From Onchocerca lupi (Eukaryota > Nematoda > Chromadorea > Rhabditida > Onchocercidae): a stretch of DNA of 64,000 nucleotides. Positions 23,649-35,212 of this stretch are shown one piece after another. The position numbers were made by a program, and so were the translations under genes. The stretch is from the NCBI GenBank assembly GCA_028564675.1, contig JAOVVO010000008.1, positions 372,001 through 436,000 of the forward strand, written 5' to 3'. The notes beneath the pieces were generated by a model that had not been told where the DNA came from, made no database searches, and saw nothing but the letters and a program-made list of their open reading frames with translations. How positions within the stretch are numbered: position 1 is the stretch's first letter; each line of letters starts with the position of its first letter.

Positions 23649-23704
23649 GTGTTAAATGCATATGTACAGAGATATATGTACAGAATATCACATAAAATCG
23701 TTTC
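23649..23704. repeat. Direct repeat, right copy, flanking the Rep fragment
   Basis: 56-bp match to 22855-22911, lacking one G. The spacing between repeat starts is 794 bp. The sequence outside each repeat differs, so the repeat ends mark the insertion boundaries or a duplicated piece of the inserted molecule. Confidence 0.9.
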
Positions 23705-26700
23705 AAATACATCTGATAATCTAAGCAAAATCAACAATTTCTTCAATTTGAATATTGCGCCGAAGCCGCATTTTCATATCAGTTAAAATACTGAATTATA
23801 AAGAATGAAAACGAGCATACTTCAAATTTGCCGTAAGTAAGAACAGAAATTATAGTGTAAAAATGAACTTTTCCCAAAAAACGATAATGAGAAAAAGAAT
23901 GATCAATTTCTTAATATCCCAAAAAATATTTTTTAGACATGTTAATTAACGAAGATTAAATTGGCATGCAACAGATAGTTGGCATTAATGATAAGAAGAA
24001 ACAATCAGCAAGGGACAGATTAAAGTTAAGCATAGTTCTAATATGTAACTGAAAGTCAAAAATACAGCATGGAAAGTAAATTAAAAATATACAAAAACTA
24101 CAATGGACAAAGAGACATTCGAAAAAATAATGATAATTTAATACAAAATAAGTTAATTTAAGTTTAAAACGTAAAAATGTAAAGTAAAACAAAGAAATGC
24201 ATATAAGTTATAGGGAAAGATAAAGTAAATCCAGCAAAAAGAAAATCTTAAAATTGAAATCAGCTGTAAATTACACACAGATAAAGGGAGCAAAAAAGCA
24301 TGTAAAACGCAATGTAAAAAAGAAAGCAATGCAAAAACTAGTAATGAAATATAAAATCAAGTAAATAAGATGCATGCAACATTACTGAGATAGTGGAACA
24401 AAAGCATGCACAAAATGTAAGTTATGAGAAAAGATAAAAAGTTTTCAATTAAGAAAAAAAGCATCAAAACTGAAGTCCATTATAAATCATTTATAAATAA
24501 AGTGAGCAAAAAAACATGCAAAATTAAAGAAATTTAAGAAAAGGTATGCAATTTAAGAAAAAGATATGACACTAATTTAAGAGGCATACAAAACTGTCAA
24601 AAGAACAGATCAAAGGCATTCAAGTTATGAGGAATTATGGATTAAGTTAAATCAAAATAAAGAGCATTCAAAATTGAAATAAGTGAAGTTATCATAAAAT
24701 ATACAATAGATATATGGAATAATAGGGGGAAACGAATCAGAAATACAAAATTCAAGAACAAAAAAAAAAAAAAGAAAATCTATAAAACACATTTATAATG
24801 TTTTTAAAATCTTTTAATGAAAAATTAAAATTAATAGCCCTTTCTTCAGCTATTAGTAAAAAGCAGGGAAAGGAAAAATGAAAAATGCAATCAAGTATTC
24901 GAAATCTTTCAAATAAAAACGAATCGAATAAACAATTAGAAATAGGAGAATTATTCATCGAGAAGGACGAAATTTGGAAATGAGTAATGCGTCAAGTGAC
25001 CTAATGATTCAAATGAAATATCCTCTTAAGTCCGAAGTGTTATAATTACAATAATTTTAGAGTAAAAAATGGTGAGAAAATGAAGCTGAACAAAATGTTT
25101 AAAGTAATTGAAAAGCAACTTTAAAAAAAATTGGCAAAAAAGTTTAAATATGGCAGAAGATTTAAAAAATGAAACGGCTTGCTAGAAACTCATAGTCTAC
25201 ACTTATATGGATAATATGGACGACAAGAATGGTCGAAAAAAAAGAAAAAAAAAGGACAAAAAGTTGATGTTTTGTTTTTACTTATCAAAAAATCAAATAC
25301 TGATCAATATTGTTACAGAAACTTATGCCAAATATTGAACTATGCAAGGAAATCACAAAACAAAATTTACAGGTCAATTGAAACAGAAGTGAACATCCCA
25401 AGAAAGAATAGCATACAGGAAATCAAATCAATCATCCAAAGAACATTGGTGCAGACGCTTTGATATAACATCATGAAAATAACTGCTATGAAAAAAGCCA
25501 ATAATTCATATAAAAAGTAGAAAATATAACAGTTAATATAAATATAATGGTTCAATATTGAACCCTTCATAACTGTACTCTCTTGATAAAAGTATAAATA
25601 ATTTGCATTTTTATTAAAGTAGAGTAAATTTGATAAAATGAATTTGAAGAAAAAAATAAAGAATTATCAAAAGACAAAAAGAAGACAAATCTTAAATGCA
25701 ATTTATTTCTGTTTTTTTTTATACATATATGCAAGTACAGTACAAAAATTGTTATAAAACTAAATAATACTTCTTCCACAGAGAAACACAATCAAAAATT
25801 TGTAATATATAATGAACAATCGATATGTCATATGTTTGAATAAAACGACAATCAGCATGAAAAACAGATCCATGAAAACCATGCAGACGATTTTGTATGT
25901 AAAAAATATTACCATTAATATTATCTATTTCTCATAATAAATACATTAATATGCTAATAGATAGGAAATGAAAGTACAGAAATCCACTAAAAATATATAT
26001 TAATTGTAAATTTTTGCATTTATTAAACATTGAAATCGATAAAAACATTTCAAGCTATACTTATAAATAGACTTTAAAAAGTAGATAATTTAGTGATCAA
26101 AGACAAACATTTCTTATAATATTTTTGAAATCAGAAAAGCTCAAAACAGGAAAGTGGCAAAACTAACTGAAAGAAAAATAATAAAAATACTTAAATAGCT
26201 AAAAATTAACCTGAACCAACGTAATATCATTTTATATTATACCTAATTACAAAAGATGGAATGATTCAAATCAGAAAACGGGCAATATTAAAGTATGCTA
26301 AAAGTCTAAAGATTGATTGCGAGTTTTGCAGCTTATATTTCAAGAACTAGAAAAACAGCTACAATTAAAATTCATAATTCAATATTCTTAAAATTTCAAT
26401 TAGTTTTAGAACTTTAATAACCAATTTCTTAGAATAACAAATAAATTGCAACAAATCAGTAATAAATTTCTGATTAGGATTAAAGACCATACTTATTTGT
26501 TGTCTGTTATCATGAGGAAACAGTATATTGCAATAATCCTGTAATAAAAAGCTTAAAATTTTTATATCCATTACGAATAGAACTTGAAATACAATTAACA
26601 CATCAAAGTTGAAAAATTAATTAAATAAATATCCAATATTAAGAATTTCTAAAAATTCATAAATGAATCTGAAGATACTAAAATTTGAATATTTAAGTCC

Positions 26701-26990
26701 AGTAAAATAAATCAAGATGTTAATAATTCAGTTACGGTAGCAAAAAAACAAATCATAAGTAGGAAATAAAAAAACAAAAAAGCAGCAGAAAATGGAACCA
26801 ATCAAATTATATTGGATAATAAGTACTAACTACAGAAAACTTCTATCAAAATACCATTCAGTAATTGGAAAAACCATTGTAATTGGGAAGACAAAAAGTT
26901 TTTTCTTATTGCAATTGCAAATAACTTTTACAGAGGATAAAAGTAAATAGTAATTACACTATAAAAAAACACTATCACAAGAAGAATAGC
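23705..26990. repeat. Gene-free A-rich block with decayed tandem repeats of about 205 bp
   Basis: The plus strand is strongly biased to A over T for more than 3 kb. At least three units begin with AAGTTAT at 24205, 24419 and 24622, each followed by a GAAAAGATAAA-like run, an AAAACTGAAGT-like run and, in the first two, AAAGTGAGCAAAAAAACATG. GCATGCA-type words recur. No splice-supported coding exon was found on either strand. It may be an old satellite or transposon remnant. Confidence 0.5.
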
Positions 26991-27298
26991 TCTAAAGTAC
27001 CATAAAAAAAAATGCATTCATCGAAGTTTGTTTGCCTTTCTTTTTATTTTAGTAACATGAAAAATCGAAATAATTGGAAAAACGAAAGAGAAGAAATTAA
27101 TAAATTAAATATATATATATATGCATAGATACAATTTGTTCCACTTAAAAAAAAAAAAACAAAAAAAAGGAAAAAAAACCATGGCGATCACTAAATAAAT
27201 GAAGTAAAAAACATTAAGAAAAAAAATAAGAAAATTTAAAAAAATAAAAATTGAATAACATAGCGAAAAAAATTTAAGCAGTACAATAACTGGCTCAT

Positions 27299-28110
27299 TT
27301 GTTTTTTTTAATTTTTGTCTTTTTCAAAAAAGAAAGAAAGCACAAAAGTTTTTCATATTTTTTGTTTTTTCGGTTTTCATTCTTCCTTATTTCTTCTTTT
27401 TTTTCTATTTTCCGGTTTTTTCGTCCTAATTTTTCAAAAGCATATTCCGATATTAGTGAACAAAAACAAAACAGAAAGCACAAAATTGAACGGTCAAAAA
27501 ACAAAAATTACAGAGGAAGAAGGTTCCAATGAGCTCCAGCTGAAATCTATTTTTCAAGAATTAACTCAAATGAGGTCGAGATTCATTTGACATTATCAAA
27601 ACGATGAATTCGATAGAATTATATTGCTAAGGAGTGAATGGGAGTTGCAAAATGCAAAAAAAAAAAAAAAGAGAAAAAAGAAAGGAAAAGAAATAAATGG
27701 ATGAATAATGTGGCAGAAAAAGTGTGAAAAATACAGTAAAATCATAAAAACATTACTTTATTTTTTCTTTACTTTTCATACATTTTTTCTGTTTTTTTAT
27801 TTTTCATTTATCATTTTCTCTTTCTTTTATTCTTTTATTTTTTGTTTTTTATTTATATTTTTTCATTTTTTTATTTTTTGTTTTTTCTACTTCTTTTTGC
27901 TTGTCTTTTTAAAATACATCTCTATATTAGCAAACAAAACCAAAACAGAAAACGCAAAATTAGATAGCAGAAACAAACAAAAAGCATAACGAAATAAGGC
28001 AATCCAATGGTTTCCATTTAAAACCAATTTTCCAGAGGAATGAAAAAAGAAATGGAACTTCAATTCGACAAACTGTTGTCATTGATGGAAACTGAAAAAT
28101 GCAAAATTTT
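27299..28110. repeat. Two diverged tandem units, each a T-rich arm followed by an A-rich arm
   Basis: Unit 1 (about 27299-27665) and unit 2 (about 27745-28110) share the order: long T/pyrimidine run, a conserved TATTAGYRAACAAAAMCAAAACAGAAA core (27450s and 27930s), a segment with CCAATGRKYTCCA, then GGAARYTGMAAAATGCAAAA. They are spaced by about 475 bp. Long open frames here are low-complexity artefacts. A mobile-element remnant is possible. Confidence 0.55.
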
Positions 28111-28590
28111 CATTGTCATTTTTCATAAATTAAAACTAAGTTAAATAAACAGATATCAAAATGAGTAACCAATTCAAAAAAATCAAAAAGTAACGGTTAA
28201 TTTAAAAACTCAAAAACAACAATAGCCAAATATTAAGAATTTGACAAAAAATTAAAAAATTGAGGTCAATCAACTGGTAATGAATAAGTTAAGTTAACTG
28301 CGTGAAAACAAAAAGTTTGATGATTGAGCAAGGCGAAATTGGCGTAGGAATGACCATTGAACTGATGGCACAGAATATATCTTTTAATTGTGGCTCGGGT
28401 AAAAATTGTTATTATTATTATGCATCTGAAGAAAAGACAAAAATTTACCGAGAAAAAATGGATATTATATAATTTAGATAACAATTTTTTGCATTTAACA
28501 TTTGAAAAAAGTTTCACTTACTCGAATGTAATAGTACTTGGCTTCTTCGACAAACGAGTTCAAGTCTCCTTTGTTCAACAGCCTTTATAT
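28111..28590. other. No gene recognised; 3' flank of the small minus-strand gene
   Basis: AT-rich DNA downstream of the stop at 28591. A short open frame at 28266-28517 has no exon boundaries and no recognisable motif. Confidence 0.4.
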
Positions 28591-28850
28591 TCATTGAGGA
28601 CCTTCATGGTCTTGGGGCACCATTTCAAGGAATGGAGCTTCATCATGAGATCTGATATGCGGCATATCAATGGCTGCACTTTTGACAAAAGCCTGAAATA
28701 AACATATTTTATTGAAATATTTTTAACTTTTCAAGCTAAATTGATATAAGTAAATGATCCTCAAAAAATTTTCTAAATTGTTCTTATTAATTTCAAAATT
28801 AAACTTACCAGTTTGCTTAAGCACTTTGCTTGCGAGCTTGAATTCGCCAT
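28591..28850 (-). CDS. Possible two-exon small gene, 47 residues, unknown function
   Basis: Exons 28850-28809 (ATG to a CTG|GTAAGT donor) and 28692-28591 (TTATTTCAG acceptor to TGA) join in phase 0 to a 47-residue peptide starting MANSSSQAKCLSKL and ending HEGPQ. The second exon (AFVKSAAIDMPHIRSHDEAP) has protein-like composition and clean splice sites, unlike the surrounding noise. The reading frame upstream of the ATG holds a TAA, so either this is a complete microprotein or the 3' end of a gene whose upstream part is frameshifted. No transmembrane or signal segment is seen. I do not recognise the family. Confidence 0.4.
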
Positions 28851-28961
28851 CCCTTCAAAGTTACAAATTCCTTAGGATACATGTCGTATGAACTGGTCCT
28901 CATTTTCAAGATCCCGCTCCAGAACGTATTGATGTTCCAGAAATTCACGGAATCCTTTCAT

Positions 28962-29301
28962 CTATTTTGGAGATGATGGAGGACTTTCACGACGTAATAA
29001 ATTCGCTTTAGGGACTTCAGCTTCATCGTCATGAGTTTCAAGCTCCTTTCTGACCGAATTCGCTCTCAAATCCTCAATCCAAAAAGTCATACCGGTCATT
29101 AAATTAATAAATTCAAAAAAGAAGAGTCCGAAACTCAATATCATGAGTAAATTTGAAATCGAAATTAAACATCCCAAATGCGCCGTATTTCGCAGGCAAT
29201 TCTCCAATAGCTGGAAATAAATCGGCTCCGTGAGCAGATGATTTTTTAAATATCCAAAAGTTGGCAGTTTCAAATCTTTTGTTTCGGTAGATGAAATTTT
29301 G
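28962..29301 (-). CDS. 3' exon of a putative membrane protein, unidentified
   Basis: After a TTTTTTCAG acceptor the exon is open from 29301 to TAG at 28964-28962, 113 codons with one leading base. It holds one strongly hydrophobic helix (CLISISNLLMILSFGLFFFE) followed by a charged tail with ESPPSSPK, a possible phosphorylation site. Directly after the TAG the same frame reopens with ATG and continues about 29 codons (FREFLEHQYVLERDLE) to TAA. No upstream exon could be placed in the AT-rich DNA beyond 29400. Together with the 28591-28850 exons this may be one decayed gene with stops or two small neighbours. Function unknown. Confidence 0.4.
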
Positions 29302-29466
29302 CTGAAAAAATGATAAATTAAAATTAAAATTAAAACGTTATGCAAAAATTCATCCAAAAATATTAGAATTCAATCGATATTAGAAACAAAAAATTTGCGC
29401 ATAAAAAACATTATTATCATTATAAACGATTAAATTTTGACGGCTTGATAAGTGAAAATGATTTAT

Positions 29467-30279
29467 CCAAGAGTATAAACAATGGGATATATGCTTCGGT
29501 CTTTCCCATTTCGGTTACTCGATCTTACATAATAATATGCATGTATTATAGCATTTTGAACATATATTTTCAAGATAATATAATTCATGCATATTTCATG
29601 TGAAAAATGAAAAATAAAAAAAGATTATATCATTCAAATATGTAAAATTATTAAGAAAAGTAAAAAAAAAGTGTGAAAAATATAAGATATTTTTTACAAC
29701 GAAATTGTAATACATAGAATAGAAGTTACAAATAAAAATATAATATGTTCAATTCAGGGAAAAATGTCACATTGTGCGCTAATCACATAGATTTTTGAAT
29801 AATGGATTAAATCATAATCGTGAAGAGAAAAATATGCGTATAATAGAAGTTATAAAGAAAAATCAAACAATAATAAACTAATCAATGGGATCGACGCTTC
29901 GATTTTTTCTATTTCGATGATTCCATCTTACATAACAATTTGCACGTATTGCAGTATTTTGAACGTGCATCTTCAAGATAATATAGCTTGTGCATATTGT
30001 CATGTAAGAAAGGAAAAAAAAAAGGAGAAGATTATATCATCAAAATATAATAATTATTAAGAAAAGAAAAAGAAGTATAATGTGAAAACTTTACAACGAA
30101 TTGGTTGCTATCGGCTATTCGAATCTGATTTTGAATCATTTAAGCAATGATTTTATGCTGATCATTTAGACTTTTAAATAATAAATAATAGGTAAGTCAT
30201 AATCATTAATAGAAAAATATGCGTATAATGCAAGTTAAAAAGAAAAATATGTTCAATTAAAAAAAAAAAACATCACACA
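29467..30279. repeat. Two-unit tandem duplication, period about 403 bp
   Basis: Unit 1 starts near CAATGGGATAT (29480), unit 2 near CAATGGGATCG (29883). Both continue with a TTTTGAACRTRYATYTTCAAGATAATAT segment, then GATTATATCAT and TTATTAAGAAAAG, and end with GAAAAATATGCGTATAAT. The second unit ends exactly where the copied cul-3 segment begins at 30280. Confidence 0.7.
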
Positions 30280-30895
30280 AATGAAGGCAAGAAAAAAGCT
30301 ATTGCATAATGTTCTGGTTGCAGAAGTTCGTTTATATTTTTTGATCTTTTTATTTTCTTTATCGATGGATCTGTTTCACCTTCCTGATTTTTCCTGTATT
30401 AAAGGCAGCGTTTCTCTTTGACGTCCAAGATACTTTTTTTTTTTTGGTTAGGCTTACCTGACTATTTGATCCATTTTCTCATGCGAGTTCCGCTTTTTTA
30501 AATGCGTTGACGTGATAGCAGAAGAAAAAGAAAATTGCCGTTTTTTGTATCCGGATTAATTCACAGCTGATCGAGACTTAATATGAGGCTATTAGTAATT
30601 TTCTTAAATGAATTGCTCATAATCAAGTTTTAGCTCTACATCATTGTATGCTTCTTGTTTTCCTGCTTGTCGCTTGAAAAAACATCATTTATATTATAAT
30701 TATTTATTTGAAGTTAGAAAGCCTTGAAATTTTAATTGAACTGAAGTTCTTTTCATTTTTTCCCAAAGTTCAATTCAATAAATTTTAGGTAACACAGCAA
30801 TTGAAGCATCGTTTCATGCCAAATCCACAACTAATCAAAAAACGAATCGAGTCTTTGATTGAGCGAGACTATCTAGCTCGTGACAAAAACGATTT
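30280..30895 (+). pseudogene. Copied 3' end of cul-3 (part of exon 16, intron 16, exon 17)
   Basis: Nearly identical to 17616-18228. It begins at the ATG AAG that encodes the neddylated Met-Lys, so the rest of exon 16 is absent. Exon 17 keeps its acceptor and reads QQLKHRFMPNPQLIKKRIE. An 86-bp deletion relative to the parent (18229-18314) then removes the last residues including the YVA end, and the frame closes after FDDFVI. No promoter or upstream exons accompany it. Confidence 0.85.
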
Positions 30896-31456
30896 TGATG
30901 ATTTTGTTATATGAAACATGATTGAATTTGAAGGAAATTGTATAAATAATGAGCAGAAATTTGAAAATTCTTTTAATTTATTGAAGATTTAGTATGAATT
31001 CGTTATTTGTTACTGAGTTTTTTAAACTGTTCGAAGGAAGATATTTTTAAACTTTCCAGATTTTTAAAAAAGCTTATAAATTTTAGAATTAGTTTAGTGT
31101 AACTAATTTTGCTTTTTTTTTTCATCCGAACTTCAATTCAGTACATTTTTTTTAACAGAGCAACTGCAGCATCATTGCAGAATGAAATTTTACTGGAAGA
31201 ATCGTAGTGGGTTCTAGTTTTATAAGGCGGCACTTTAATAAATGTATTCAACTATATTGAGATCATATTGTTAAGAAATAGTTTTTCACTTTATTATTGC
31301 ATAAAAATTAAGAATTCTATGCGCATTTGTCAATTGCAGTGAAAATATCCGTCAAATTAGCTAATTTTTGAGGAAAAATAATTGAATGAGATAATATAGG
31401 ATTTTTCAGAGCACCATTGTGACGCTTTGAAAAATTCTATATTATCTCATTGGTAC

Positions 31457-31515
31457 TGGAAGCGCTCCGAATAGTATTGGTTGTGGCATTGAAACTTCTA
31501 TTCGGAGCGCTTCCA
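31457..31515. repeat. 18-bp perfect hairpin
   Basis: TGGAAGCGCTCCGAATAG (31457-31474) pairs with 31498-31515 across a 23-base loop. The same hairpin is mirrored in the right arm at 33175-33192 and 33216-33233. It is more GC-rich than its surroundings and is absent from the source cul-3 intron. Confidence 0.9.
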
Positions 31516-32560
31516 AAATGAGATCAATGGAAAGTTTGGAATTATGAATGTTGGGAAGTATAGAAGGAAGAGTAGACTAGTATTTGATGTATTGTATTAA
31601 TATATAGTTTTAAACAATATCTTTAAATCATTTATTTTTTTACTGAAAACACTTTTGTTTCGCTTTTATCTTTTTTTTTACTATCTTTTTTTTCAGATGG
31701 AATGTGGTTGCCAATTTACTCAAAGTTAAAAGGAAAGATATTGAATTATCAAATAATTTGATAGGAGATTTTCGCGATTATGAGGAAAAAGGAAATTATG
31801 TAAGTTTTTCCTTTGATAATAGCATAACTTTATTGAAACATAACTCAGATTGTTAAATCCTGTGCTTCGCCATGCCGATGTTAAAACTGTCTTTTGTGTA
31901 GAGGAACTAAGCCAGCAAGTAATATATGTATGTAAATTGATTGATATCTTTATTTTCCAGAATTACATAAAGCTTTCTTTAGCAAGAAATAAAAAGTGAA
32001 TTTATGCAGTCATAATTCTTTTCATATATAAAACTCTTCTATCATGAAATGGAATATGAATGACTTTTATCTTCATTATCAATTAATTACTACTTCTTTT
32101 TTCCTCTTTTCACATGCAGGACTGAATCTATTGTATTTTTCAATGAAAATATGTCTTTTGGATTTTTATTTTTCGATAAATTATTTCTAGGAAACAGATA
32201 TCGCTAGACCACCAGTTGTATCGCATGGTAAAGAGAAATACAAAATTTCGATTGTTTGATGTGATGATCAGATGTGCGTTTTGCTCAGGTTTCATAATAA
32301 AGCCAAAATAGCCTTCGAGATAAATATTATTAATAACGGGACACTTTTTAAGATCTTATATAAATCTTTTAAATTTGGAAATCTAGCATGAACTATTCAA
32401 GTTCTAATATTTTATATGTCATTCAAGCATTTCACCAACTTTTTTTGATATGCTTTATGCTCTAATCTTATAAATATAGCTCACAATTCTATAAAAATTA
32501 TTTGCTTCTGCAATGCTTAAATATGTTATCCTGGAAAATAAAAAAAAGCAAACTATCACT
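31516..32560 (+). pseudogene. Decayed cul-3 copy: intron 10, exon 11, part of exon 12, exon 13
   Basis: The sequence follows cul-3 from about 15620 to 16800. The exon 11-like part is 31697-31799 (acceptor TTTTTTTCAG kept). It has internal deletions, including the FTSKLEGMF region. Most of exon 12 is deleted, leaving about 31862-31918 (CGCCATGCCGATG to GCCAGCAA). The exon 13-like part is about 32191-32320 with a shifted frame. No open protein remains. Confidence 0.8.
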
Positions 32561-33160
32561 TTACATACACATATTTACCTGCTGGCTTAGTTTCTCTAAA
32601 TAGAAGAAAGCTTTAACATTGGCATAGCCTAGCACAGGATTTAATGAGATTTCGAGACCATTATGTCTGCCAAGGTAGAATGACTTCAAACTTTTAAAAG
32701 CCTATGTTGTTATTGGCGGAAGTACATAATGCGGAACAGCTTGTGTCGGCCAATAATCATTTGTCAAATCCTTTGAATTGTATATGTGAGAATTGAAAGG
32801 TTCAGTTATGATTCAATAAAATTATGCTATTATCAGAGCGAAAACTCGCATACTTTCCGTTCTTTCTTTATAATCTTATATTCAAAAAATCTCCCATCAA
32901 ACTATTTGATAATTCAATATCTTTGAACATTTCTTCGAACTTTGATGTGAATTGGCAACCAAATTCTGTTTGAAAAAAAAAAATTTTTGGTAAAAAAAAA
33001 TGAGAGTATTTTTATATTTCTGAAAATAAAAGTATGTTTCCGGTAAAAAAAAAAATAAATGATTTAAAGATATTGTTTAAAACTATATATTAATACAATA
33101 CATCAAATACTAGTCTACTCTTCCTTCTATACTTCCCAACATTCATAATTCCAAAGTTTC
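32528..33160 (-). pseudogene. Decayed cul-3 copy on the opposite strand: exons 11 and 12
   Basis: Reading the minus strand, exon 11-like sequence starts at about 32964 (TGGTTGCCAATTCACATC matches the source) and a nearly full-length exon 12-like part runs from about 32790 to 32579, ending CAG|GTAAAT like the source. Frameshifts and a TAG interrupt it. Intron 12 similarity continues to about 32528. It lies tail to tail with the plus-strand copy. Confidence 0.8.
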
Positions 33161-35127
33161 AATTGATCTCATTTTGGAAGCGCTCCGAATAGAAGTTTCA
33201 ATGCCACAACCAATACTATTCGGAGCGCTTCCAGTACCAATGAGATAATATAGAATTTTTCAAAGCGTCACAATGGTGCTCTGAAAAATCCTATATTATC
33301 TCATTCAATTATTTTTCCTCAAAAATTAGCTAATTTGACGGATATTTTTACTGCAATTGACAAATGCGCATAGAATTCTTAATTTTTATGCAATAATAAA
33401 GTGAAAAACTATTTCTTAACAATATGATCTCAATATAGTTGAATACATTTATTAAAGTGCCGCCTTATAAAATGAGAACCCACTGCGATTCTTCAAGTAA
33501 AATTTCATTTCATGAAACGAAACGCTTTAATATACGCTTGCAGGATTTGTCCGTTACGTCAATATTCATTGTTTCCTATAATTTGCTTTACGTCGCATTG
33601 AAGCATTTCGTTTGATTTTTCGTATTTACAAAATTTAACATATTCAAGAAATGTTACTAACCGGAGCGAAATTTATCTTTTATGTTTTTTTTTTTTTTTT
33701 TTTTGTAGCGTTATTCGCTATGGTTAAAAGATAAAAATGAAGACATTAATTGAACTTTCGGAATATTATTTATTGCTTTACCGATTATAGACATTCGTCC
33801 GGTTTTTTTTCCTATCTGGAAAAGAAAGAAAAAGGATAAAAAATATACTTAATTTTCAACTTTTTCAATGCCGAATATTTTCTATTCTATTGACCATAAA
33901 TCATCATCTCTTCTATTTTCTTATTTTTTGTGACATTTTTGCTCTTTTTGATCTCTTATAGCTAGCAAGTTGCGCTAATTATATCTTTTTCTTTTTACTT
34001 GTTTAAATGCAAAATATATGCAGAAAATTTTGATTCCCTCAACGATTATTCTACAATAATTATTCCGATGATAGAAATTAAGCGTTCTATCGTTGCTGCA
34101 CATTAATTTTTTGCAACAATTTGAAATAATTTTTCTCATATTGTTAAATATAATTGCTATTGTCTTTTTTTGACAAGTATTTCCATTGAATTTGGAATTT
34201 ATCATAAGTGAAAATTTTTTATTGAAGTTTTTGAATCCTCATGCAGAATGGAAAAATTTTGAAATTGTTCATCTATTGAAATTAACGGATTAACGGATTT
34301 CTTTAATTTTATGCAAAGGAGATGATTTTATTGAAAAATCTTGTTTTCATCGTTTCCATCAAATGAAAAAAGAGAAATTGTGTCCAAACATGAAAATGAA
34401 AGTCTAGATAGTAGTAAATCATAATTTTAGTATTAAATCATAACTGTATTAAAATTTTTATTAAATCATCTTGTCATTCAATAGCTCTGATTTCCTTATT
34501 GTCGCACAAAGAACTTTGATGTAAGTTTTGAATTCCAGTACGAGATGTAATTCTGAGAAATTCGAGTAATTCATGATTTCATTGCAAGATAATAAAACCT
34601 CAATTAAATCCGCGAAGAAGTTGCAGTTTTTTTCTTTCATTCTTATGCTTTTTTTCCAATTAAAAATAGAAGAGATGACATTATGAGTATTTTTTGAATA
34701 GAAGCAATCAACTGGAAATATTTGAACTGCTGATAAGAAAATTAAGCAGATATTCTGAATCTTCACCTTATCTTGCTACACATTAATTTAAAATTGATTG
34801 ATATTTCATTAGGTTTCTTAATTGTTGGATTTAGTTTCTTTCTGATGACATTTCATTCTTATTTGCGATTAATGGTAGACATATTCTTTGTTGCTAAATT
34901 TTTTTTAGCTAACAGTGACAGCGTTAATTGTTAGCGTGAAATAATATCGTAATGACGCAAATTACATAAATTATCATAAATCATATGCATAACTTTTTTA
35001 TGAAAAAAAATAAAAAATGATGGATTTATTGCCTTAGTAAAATTATTTGAAATGATTGAGAAATCAGTAGCGTGAGATCGCTAAAAAATTTTAATAATAG
35101 CAATATATTGTACAATTTTAGAGATAG

Positions 35128-35128
35128 T

Positions 35129-35212
<84 letters not shown>

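Larger units (their letters stand above)
31180..33510. repeat. Large inverted repeat (palindrome-like)
   Basis: Left arm 31180 to about 31650 is the reverse complement of right arm about 33062-33510 with only scattered mismatches. The inner 1.4 kb is also symmetric in content: diverged cul-3 exon 11-12 regions on opposite strands. The symmetry centre lies near 32.5 kb. Confidence 0.85.

Noticed and set aside
23354..23695. Plus-strand open frame opposite the Rep fragment
   Set aside because: It is the antisense shadow of Rep, with no capsid-like Arg-rich start or other motif.
27295..27989. Phe/Lys-rich open frames on both strands
   Set aside because: Low-complexity poly-T and poly-A tracts; no splice sites or domain.
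31180..33510. Palindrome considered as a DNA transposon with terminal inverted repeats
   Set aside because: The arms are cul-3 flank and intron DNA, no transposase frame lies between them, and no target-site duplication is visible.
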